Positions 55,922 to 64,000 of a stretch of DNA of 64,000 nt are shown here, one piece after another. How positions within the stretch are numbered: position 1 is the stretch's first letter; the number at the start of each line of letters is the position of its first letter. The stretch is from positions 23,593-87,592 of the forward strand of contig NZ_JADEVV010000010.1 in assembly GCF_015207985.1 (NCBI RefSeq), read 5' to 3'. This DNA comes from Synechocystis salina LEGE 00031 (GTDB taxonomy: Bacteria; Cyanobacteriota; Cyanobacteriia; Cyanobacteriales; Microcystaceae). The notes beneath the pieces were generated by a model, which was not told the origin of the DNA, ran no database searches, and worked only from the letters and a program-made list of their open reading frames with translations. Position numbers and translations under genes: made by a program.

Positions 55922-56572
55922 CTAGTGGAAAGAAGGACTGTGGCGAATTAAGTTCATAAACTCATGGCGGGTTTTGGCATCATCAGCAAAAATTCCCTGC
56001 ATCGAACTAGTCACTGTCCATGAACCAGGTTTTTGTACCCCTCTCATTACCATGCACATATGGGTTGCTTCCACCACCACCGCCACCCCTTGGGGTTGTA
56101 GTAACCCCTGTAGAGCATCGGCAATCTGGGCCGTTAGGCGTTCCTGAACCTGTAGTCTTCTGCCATACATTTCACAAATACGGGCAATTTTTGACAGGCC
56201 AATCACTTTGCCATTGGGAATATATGCCACATGGGCCCGGCCGATAATGGGCAAAATATGATGTTCACAGGAACTAAAAAGATCAATATCCCGGACCAAT
56301 ACCATTTCATTCGCATTTTCACTGAAAACGGCCCCATTCAAAAGTTCGTCCAAAGACTGCTGATAACCGGAGGTCAAAAATTTCAGCGCTTTAACTACCC
56401 GTTTAGGGGTGTCCCGGAGACCTTCTCGGTCAGGGTCTCCCCCCATGCCCAACAGTAATGTTCTAACAGCGGCCTGCATTTCCGCTTCAGAAACGGGGGG
56501 GTTAGCTTGGGTGGAAAGGGCGGAAATTGTTTGGTTAGCAGTAAGTTTTTGGGAAGGAATTAAAGCAGTCAT
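55922..56572 (-). CDS. folE: GTP cyclohydrolase I
   Basis: A 216-residue type-I GTP cyclohydrolase, first enzyme of tetrahydrofolate and biopterin synthesis. The zinc ligands are C102 and H105 in SSCEHHILP and C173 in [11 protein letters not shown]. Other motifs: [10 protein letters not shown] and [19 protein letters not shown]. It is zinc-dependent. It lies 42 bp after the COG0523 gene; FolE is a known client or paralogue in Zur-regulated zinc-stress clusters. Confidence 0.95.
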   Translation of the reverse strand: MTALIPSQKLTANQTISALSTQANPPVSEAEMQAAVRTLLLGMGGDPDREGLRDTPKRVVKALKFLTSGYQQSLDELLNGAVFSENANEMVLVRDIDLFSSCEHHILPIIGRAHVAYIPNGKVIGLSKIARICEMYGRRLQVQERLTAQIADALQGLLQPQGVAVVVEATHMCMVMRGVQKPGSWTVTSSMQGIFADDAKTRHEFMNLIRHSPSFH

Positions 56573-56614
56573 GGATGATAAAAAAATAATTGGATAAAGG
56601 TAAAATTCGGCAAT

Positions 56615-57691
56615 TTAAGTCAAATTTGCCAAGGTAGCGGGACTGGGATAGCAGAGTTCTAACTGTTGGTAAAGGTCGTCCCGGTTAAGATCCCGACCGA
56701 TGAAGACGATTTGATTACCCGGTGCAGAACCTTGCCATTCTTCAACTTCTAACGTGCAGCGTTTACCACTGAGTTGAAAAATGTATTTATTGGGACTATC
56801 AAGAAACCAAAGTAATCCCTTGGCTCGGAAAACATTACCGGAAAGATTTTCCAGAAAATTTTGAAATTCTGCCAACAAAAAAGGACGGTGACTATAGTAA
56901 GAAATGGAAATAAAGCCATCATTATCTAAGTGGGATGAGTGGTGATGGTGGTGTTCATGGTTGTGGCGGTCATGGCCATGGTCATGATGCTCAGGATCTT
57001 CCTGATCCCGTTGGTTTTGCTCAATTTCTTCTTCAATTAACCCTTGATAAATATCTTTGTAGTTGCAACCAACATCCAAGAGTAACCCCAGGGGCACTTT
57101 CGCATTTTGACAACGAACAATGCGAGCATTTTCTTTGATTTCATTAATTTGAAATTCCAACTGATAAAGACTATCTGGGTTAACTAAATCAGATTTATTG
57201 AGAAGAATAATATCCCCATAAATAATTTGCTTAAGCTCGGCTTCACTCTCAAAATGATCTACGGTAAATTCCGAGGCATCCACTAGGGTAATTACAGAAT
57301 CTAAGTGGGTAAAGTCCCTTAGTTCTGTCCCTAAAAATGTTAACATAATCGGCAAGGGATCGGCAATTCCTGTGGTTTCAATGACCAAATAATCAATCAA
57401 TTGATTTTTTTCTAGCACATTGTAAACCGCTTCCACTAAACCATCATTAATGGTGCAACAAATACAGCCATTACTAAGTTGAACCATGTCTTGATCAACG
57501 GATGTCAGTAATTGACTATCAATGTCGATGTCACCAAATTCATTGACTAAAACTGCAATTTTGAGATTTTGATTATTATTCAAAATATGATTTAGCAGGG
57601 TGGTTTTGCCGCTACCTAAAAAGCCAGTGATGATGGTGACGGGCAAGCCTCTTTTGGGGATAATTAAGTCTGACGGTGAGGAATTATTCAT
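56615..57691 (-). CDS. COG0523 (CobW/ZNG) GTPase metallochaperone
   Basis: A 358-residue G3E GTPase. Walker A is GFLGSGKTT (residues 23-31), the metal-binding GCICC at 75-79, Walker B VIETTGIADP, and GTP-specificity motif LLNKSDL. A His-rich run (HHDHGHDRHNHEHHHHH, about residues 235-255) precedes the CobW C-terminal domain. Such proteins deliver zinc to client enzymes. I start at MNNSSPSDLI (57691), 34 bp after hemB; a longer reading overlaps hemB and is rejected. Confidence 0.93.
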   Translation of the reverse strand: MNNSSPSDLIIPKRGLPVTIITGFLGSGKTTLLNHILNNNQNLKIAVLVNEFGDIDIDSQLLTSVDQDMVQLSNGCICCTINDGLVEAVYNVLEKNQLIDYLVIETTGIADPLPIMLTFLGTELRDFTHLDSVITLVDASEFTVDHFESEAELKQIIYGDIILLNKSDLVNPDSLYQLEFQINEIKENARIVRCQNAKVPLGLLLDVGCNYKDIYQGLIEEEIEQNQRDQEDPEHHDHGHDRHNHEHHHHHSSHLDNDGFISISYYSHRPFLLAEFQNFLENLSGNVFRAKGLLWFLDSPNKYIFQLSGKRCTLEVEEWQGSAPGNQIVFIGRDLNRDDLYQQLELCYPSPATLANLT

Positions 57692-57725
57692 GATTAAAAT
57701 ATCGATAAATGGTGATGGCAACCCT

Positions 57726-59101
<1,376 letters not shown>

Positions 59102-62100
59102 CTACAACTTAATGCCCAAAACCTGGGTATGGGCCCCCCGGGCCTGGGTCACCCCAATGGTGCGTTCCGCCGCTTCAATCATGGGACGACGGAGACTCAC
59201 CACAATAAATTGAGCTTGTTGGGCCTGTTTGCGGACCATTCTGGACAATTTTTCCACATTGGCACCGTCCAAAAACATATCCACCTCATCAAAGCCGTAA
59301 AAGGGAGAAGGGCGGTAGCGTTGGAGGGCAAAAATAAAACTCAGCGCGGTTAATGATTTTTCCCCACCGGACATGGAACTGAGGCGACGCACCGGTTTAC
59401 CTTTGGGGTGGGCCACTAGATTCAAGCCACCGTTAAAAGGGTCTTCTTGGTCGTCTAACTGCAAATAGCCATCCCCGTCGGACAACTCGGCAAAAATAAT
59501 TTGAAAGTTTTTATTGACTGCATCAAAAGCATCTTGGAAAGAACGACGACGCAGGGTGGTAAAGTTCTCAATTCTGAGCAGTAATTCAGTCCGTTCCCCC
59601 GCAATAGTTTGCAACTTTTCTGACAATTCCCCTAGGCGGGCTTCGGTTTTTTCATACTCTTGCAACGCCAGCATATTCACTGGTTCCATAGCTTCCAAAC
59701 GCTTTTGTCCGTTGCGAATGGAACGCTGTAATTCCTCCAAAATATTGGCAAAATCCAAACTTGCTTCGTCCCGGTCCTGGAGTAGGGGAATTTCCGGCCA
59801 GGGATCGGGTAAATCCTGTTCTAATTCTCCCAATTGATTTTGTAATTGAGTTAAGTTTTCCTGATATTCCTGTTGATTAGTTTGTAACTTTTCCCACTGC
59901 CATTGCTGTTCCTGCTGTTGACTACGGAGTTGATTAAGTTGGGTTTCTAGCTGGTCCCTTTCTTGCTTAGTACTACCCAATTTTTCCGATAGTTTCGCCA
60001 ACTGGACTTCCGTGGTTTGGATGGCTGTGTTCATTTCTGCCAAAGCTATTTTTAACTGCTCCTGTTCCTGGGCCAGGGTTTGATCCTGGACTTGATGTTG
60101 GGCAATTTTTTCCTGGGCTTGGCTAATTTTTTCCTCTAGGCGTTGGCTACTGTTATGTAAATCTTTGAGGTGGTCTTCCCCCTGGCGTAACGCTTGCAGT
60201 TGATTTTGATACTCCGCTTCCACCGTGCGAATTTGGCCCTGGATAGTTTGCCATTGTTGATGGGTTTGGGAAGTTTCCAAAGCAGCCAACTGTTGCTGAG
60301 CGGAGGTTAGCTGTTGTTCTAAGGGCGGCAAAGATTGCTGCAATTGAGCTAAATTTTGCTGTAATTCTGCTAGCTTTTGCTGTTGATTAATTTGTTGTTG
60401 ATTAATTTCTGTTTGCTGTTGGCTAAGGCGAGTAATATCCCGTTCCGTTTGCTCGCCGTGGAGTTGTACTTCCCTTTGTTGTTGCCGCATTTCCAGCAGT
60501 TGTTGGCTTAATTGCTTACTGCGAACGGTTCTTTCTAGTAATAATTCTTCGTTACGACCCTGGATCTGGTGAATGTCCTGCAACCGTTGACGTAACTGTT
60601 TCACCTCTGCCGTATCCTCACTGACCATGGTGCCAAACCGTAGCCCTGAGCGTTGATTACGACTGCCGCCACTCATGGCCCCGCTGGCTTCTAGTAAATC
60701 CCCCTCCAGGGTGACAATGCGATGTTTACCGAGGTGATTGCGGGCGTTAACCAAGCTATGAAAAACCAATGTGTTGCCAAAAACAAAGGCGAAAATATCT
60801 GCGTAACGGCGATCGCCGTCGATTAAATTTACGGCTAAATCAATGTAACCCTGGGCATAACTGAGATTGGGATTTTGACCCCGGGGGGGACGAATTTTAT
60901 TGAGGGGCAAAAAGGTAGCCCTGCCAGCCTTAGCCTGTTTGAGGATTTCAATGCCCGCCGCCGCCACGCCATCGTCTTCCACCACTAAAAAGCCTAAACG
61001 GCCCCCGGCCGCAATTTCCAGCGCTAGCTGATACTGGGGCTCCACCTGACCCAATTGGGCCACTAAGCCGCAGACCCCAGGCAAATCCGACTGCAAAATC
61101 ACCTTGGTGGCGTAGGTCCCCTGCACTTCTTGCTGAGCTTGGCTGGCCGCTTCTAATTTGTCCAATTGCCGTTGCTTTTCCTGTTGTTCTTTGAGCAAAC
61201 GGGCTTGGGTTTCCTGGAGCAAACTCCGTTCCTGTTCTAGTTGGGCCAAATCGCTGGCTAGGGTTTGAATTTGGCTGGTTAAGGCTTCCCCCTCGGATTT
61301 GAACTGCCCTTGGGCAACCCGTTTTTCCGCCAATTCCCCCGACACTTTGGCCAGCAGAGGGGTCAATTCAGCCAAATTAGTCAGCAATTGTTGTTGGCGT
61401 TCTTCTAGCTGGGCCAACTGACTGCGTTGGGGGATTAGTTCATCTTGTAATTGGTTGACAGTGCGGCTGAGCTGGGTTTGTTCCTGCACCCAAGCTTCTG
61501 AGGCAGAGGCGATCGCCTGGGATTGATGCCGGAGTTGCTCCAGGTGCTGTTGACTGGTTTGCGCGGAGGCTTCCAGTTGGGGCAAGGTTTGGGTGTTATG
61601 GAAGGATTTTTCCTGTTGAATTTGCAAAAACTGCTGTTGACTCTGGCTAATTTCCGCCTGAATTTTCCCCACCTGCTGTTGATGATCGGTGATTTGGCGA
61701 TCGCCGTCGTTGTAGCGTTGCTGTAGTTGGTCCCGTTGGGCTTTTTGGGTTGCTAACTGGGCTGCCACGGCCAATTGTTCCTCTTCCCCCAGAGCCTTGA
61801 CCTGGGCATTGAGTTTTTCTAACTCTATTTGTTGGGTTTGAATAGCTTGACTGCGTTGCTCCAGGGCTTGTTGAATTTGCTGGGATTGTTGTCGATCCCG
61901 CTCTAATTGCCCCAATAATTTTTGCCGTTGTTGCTCCACCGCTTTGTACTGAATAACCTTGGCCCACCCTTGTTTTTCCTGTACCTGTTGCCGTAGAGCC
62001 TGATATTTTTCCGCCTTCTGGCGATCGGCCGCTAACCGCTCCAAGGTACGCTCCAATTCCGTCGCAATAATTTGACAGCGCTCCTCCCGGTCCTGCACCT

Positions 62101-62704
62101 CGCCTAAAGTCTCCTTAGTTTTGACAATTTTGCGGTCAAATTCCGCTACCCCCGCCAACTCGTCAATAATTTCCCGGCGCTCCTTCGAGTTCATGGTGAT
62201 AATGCGGGTCACATCCCCCTGGAGGACAATGTTGTAACCTTCGGGGTAAATGCGTAGTTCATTCAACTGTTCATGGAGTTCCGCCACGGTGGCCGGCTCT
62301 CCATTGATGTAATAGTTGGAGGAGTAATTGCCCCCTTTGGTCACCTTGAGGCGGCGGGTAACAGTCCACTCCTTGGAAATGTTCGCTGCGTTGCCATTGC
62401 CGTTATTGTTAGACTCTTGCTCAGATAATGCTTCCCCATCATGCAGCTCAAAGGTAACCGACACACTGGCTTCGGAACTGCCCCGCTTCCCCTTGAAGGT
62501 GTTATTGACCAAATCCGGCAGTCGTTCAGCTCGCATGCCTTTGGACGTGGCTAACCCCAGACAAAACAGTAACGCATCGAGGATATTTGACTTGCCCGAA
62601 CCATTGGGCCCAGACACCACCGTAAACCCCGGCAAAAAAGGAATGGCGGTGGTTCCCCCAAAGGACTTGAAATGGGATAGTTCGATGCGCTTGACATAAA
62701 CCAT
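59102..62704 (-). CDS. smc: Chromosome segregation ATPase SMC
   Basis: A 1200-residue SMC protein. Head motifs are the Walker A GPNGSGKSNILDALLF at about residue 32-47, the signature LSSMSGGEKSLTALSFIFAL and the Walker B YGFDEVDMFLDGANV near the C-terminus. A hinge domain with TRSGLRFG-type sequence separates two coiled coils rich in Gln and Leu (residues 170-500 and 690-1010). It organises and compacts the chromosome with ScpAB. The scpA and scpB genes are not in the window. Confidence 0.97.
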   Translation of the reverse strand: MVYVKRIELSHFKSFGGTTAIPFLPGFTVVSGPNGSGKSNILDALLFCLGLATSKGMRAERLPDLVNNTFKGKRGSSEASVSVTFELHDGEALSEQESNNNGNGNAANISKEWTVTRRLKVTKGGNYSSNYYINGEPATVAELHEQLNELRIYPEGYNIVLQGDVTRIITMNSKERREIIDELAGVAEFDRKIVKTKETLGEVQDREERCQIIATELERTLERLAADRQKAEKYQALRQQVQEKQGWAKVIQYKAVEQQRQKLLGQLERDRQQSQQIQQALEQRSQAIQTQQIELEKLNAQVKALGEEEQLAVAAQLATQKAQRDQLQQRYNDGDRQITDHQQQVGKIQAEISQSQQQFLQIQQEKSFHNTQTLPQLEASAQTSQQHLEQLRHQSQAIASASEAWVQEQTQLSRTVNQLQDELIPQRSQLAQLEERQQQLLTNLAELTPLLAKVSGELAEKRVAQGQFKSEGEALTSQIQTLASDLAQLEQERSLLQETQARLLKEQQEKQRQLDKLEAASQAQQEVQGTYATKVILQSDLPGVCGLVAQLGQVEPQYQLALEIAAGGRLGFLVVEDDGVAAAGIEILKQAKAGRATFLPLNKIRPPRGQNPNLSYAQGYIDLAVNLIDGDRRYADIFAFVFGNTLVFHSLVNARNHLGKHRIVTLEGDLLEASGAMSGGSRNQRSGLRFGTMVSEDTAEVKQLRQRLQDIHQIQGRNEELLLERTVRSKQLSQQLLEMRQQQREVQLHGEQTERDITRLSQQQTEINQQQINQQQKLAELQQNLAQLQQSLPPLEQQLTSAQQQLAALETSQTHQQWQTIQGQIRTVEAEYQNQLQALRQGEDHLKDLHNSSQRLEEKISQAQEKIAQHQVQDQTLAQEQEQLKIALAEMNTAIQTTEVQLAKLSEKLGSTKQERDQLETQLNQLRSQQQEQQWQWEKLQTNQQEYQENLTQLQNQLGELEQDLPDPWPEIPLLQDRDEASLDFANILEELQRSIRNGQKRLEAMEPVNMLALQEYEKTEARLGELSEKLQTIAGERTELLLRIENFTTLRRRSFQDAFDAVNKNFQIIFAELSDGDGYLQLDDQEDPFNGGLNLVAHPKGKPVRRLSSMSGGEKSLTALSFIFALQRYRPSPFYGFDEVDMFLDGANVEKLSRMVRKQAQQAQFIVVSLRRPMIEAAERTIGVTQARGAHTQVLGIKL

Positions 62705-62932
62705 GGAGGCTGGGGACGGGGTAATTCAGGCCCTTCCAATCCTGACAGTGGCAAGGCCTAAAGGCTCAATATATGCCCAATATACGATGCTTGGCGATCG
62801 CCGTCCGACGGAAATTGCCCACGGACTAATTCAGAGGGAGGGCTTTGGTGAGGGCACTGTGCACTGGACGAAGATATATGGGGGGCAAGTTTCCCAATTT
62901 GCGCTCAAATAAATATGGTTTCAGCACTGCGT

Positions 62933-64000
62933 CTAAAACAGTTGCCAATCCGTTGACCCCAACTGTTGCAAATTCTCTAACCGACGTTTGAAGTAACTGC
63001 TGTGGAGCCGACTGTAATCCGATAGCTTCAGGGTTTGTACATGAATTGCCCAAGACCAAATGAAAGCCGTCTGGGTTAACGCTTGTAGGCAGTTTTCCTC
63101 CAGCGCAGTCAGGGGAGCAATGGAGTTATAACCGCTCAAAAAGGCATCCCGAATATTGCGCCCCAGGCCTGATTGCATGGAAACCTGCAGAAATTTAGCA
63201 ATGTCGAAGGCTCGCCAACCCATGCCACACTGGTCAAAATCAAATAGCATCATCTGGTCTTCAGCGGTGAAATGTACATTGCCACTGTGGGGGTCTCCCC
63301 AACAAATAGTCCAATAGGGAGCATGGGTGGGAATGGATTTGAGTTGGGTTTTAATCGCCATGGAAATGTCAATCAGGCAACGCCACTCCTCCAGCCGGTG
63401 GTGCAGGAAAGGAGCAATGGTATGGAGGGAGTCGTCTAGTAAATAGCTGAGGGTGAGGGGAGGACGGTAGGCCGAAGGTCTGAACCGTTGGGCTGTTTGG
63501 TGCAGTTGGGCTAACATTTCCCCCAACAAAAATCCCTGGGTTTTATTCAAATCGCCGATCGCCACACCGCCGGGGGCATAGGGAAATAAACTGGCATAAC
63601 GTTTACCTTCCGGGGCATTAATTTCCAGGGCATAACCCCCACCCCGATGCCTGAGGGGGGCGGCCACGGGTACTTCCCGGTCTGCTAAAAAATTGAGCAA
63701 CTCCAACTCAAACTGAATTTCACTTTCTGTGCGCCAATGTTGGTGGGAAATGCGCAAAATATAATCGTCCGCTAGGGTCTCCACCAAATACACATCGCTC
63801 AAACCCCGGTGCCAAAACCGACAGCCCTTGGGCACCTCAATGTCGTAATGCTTAAACACCAAATTTGTTAGGGCATGGGGAGCTAAGGCGGAATAGACAC
63901 TGGGAAAGGCTTCTCCCCCCACCGTTGATTTCGGGGCTGGATTAGGAGCCGGAAAGTCCACCACCGGGTTAATGTCCGGTAGGGCGGAAAGGGAGCGGAG
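62933..64000 (-). CDS. Phosphotransferase-enzyme-family protein (partial at 5' end)
   Basis: A protein of the APH/choline-kinase superfamily. The frame is still open at the window edge; a GTG at 63964 could start a 343-residue form. Motifs: LADDYILRISHQHW, HRGLSDVYLVE, the catalytic loop WTICWGDPHSGNVHF with HGDxHxxN relaxed to WGDPHSGN, and LFDFDQCGMGWRAFDIAKFL. Substrates range from homoserine to sugars and antibiotics; none is assigned here. Confidence 0.8.
   Translation of the reverse strand, partial: LRSLSALPDINPVVDFPAPNPAPKSTVGGEAFPSVYSALAPHALTNLVFKHYDIEVPKGCRFWHRGLSDVYLVETLADDYILRISHQHWRTESEIQFELELLNFLADREVPVAAPLRHRGGGYALEINAPEGKRYASLFPYAPGGVAIGDLNKTQGFLLGEMLAQLHQTAQRFRPSAYRPPLTLSYLLDDSLHTIAPFLHHRLEEWRCLIDISMAIKTQLKSIPTHAPYWTICWGDPHSGNVHFTAEDQMMLFDFDQCGMGWRAFDIAKFLQVSMQSGLGRNIRDAFLSGYNSIAPLTALEENCLQALTQTAFIWSWAIHVQTLKLSDYSRLHSSYFKRRLENLQQLGSTDWQLF

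Overview
The window is chromosomal DNA of a unicellular cyanobacterium, almost certainly a Synechocystis close to PCC 6803. The evidence is the photosystem genes psbM and ycf4, a cyanobacterial split beta-prime subunit (rpoC2), the type A RNase P RNA, the very frequent HIP1 octamer GCGATCGC, and cyanobacteria-only families (DUF1818, CGLD27). No prophage, IS element, CRISPR array, rRNA or tRNA was found. Nearly all of the window is coding.

Layout. 1-2.8 kb: end of an lpt (lipopolysaccharide export) pair, a DUF1818 gene, rnpB and an amino-acid-binding protein. 2.8-7 kb: a GH3-like gene, ycf4, and a cyclophilin-ureohydrolase pair. 7-14 kb: an HDAC-like deacetylase, psbM, a tandem Usp protein, a thiamine-binding-like protein, a peroxiredoxin, a BlaI/M56-protease pair and a DUF1400 hydrolase. 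14.2-16.8 kb: one run of a glycosyltransferase-TPR gene, a broken DUF6883 gene, a broken DUF4926 gene and cobM. 17-25.8 kb: chorismate mutase, GltS, WecB, CGLD27, asparaginase, thioredoxin, a flavoprotein and pyruvate kinase. 25.8-29 kb: an AT-rich patch with two solute-binding proteins lacking permeases and a membrane-anchored cupin. 29-35 kb: a small secreted protein, cobQ-amidohydrolase-ferredoxin (overlapping genes), a small unknown gene and comEC. 35.6-44.3 kb: rpsT-tatD-rpoB-rpoC2 with rpoC1 absent. 44.4-58.8 kb: a long same-strand series from hemB to a CBS/PAS/GAF histidine kinase. 59-64 kb: smc and a phosphotransferase-like gene.

The most notable region is 51.7-58.8 kb. A perfect palindrome containing a cyanobacterial Zur-type box lies just upstream of hemB. 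HemB here has lost the zinc-binding cysteines. Downstream on the same strand are a COG0523 (CobW) metallochaperone with CxCC and a His-rich tract, folE (zinc enzyme), a second COG0523-like P-loop protein without CxCC, two tandem metallophosphoesterases (the second with its metal motifs eroded) and a SWIM zinc-finger protein. Several of these genes overlap by ATGA. I infer a zinc-economy gene cluster whose distal half is undescribed as far as I know.

A second notable locus is 15.0-15.6 kb. A DUF6883/DUF4926 pair, which looks like a small toxin-antitoxin-type module, carries an independent frameshift in each gene. The second one creates a false in-frame fusion to cobM.
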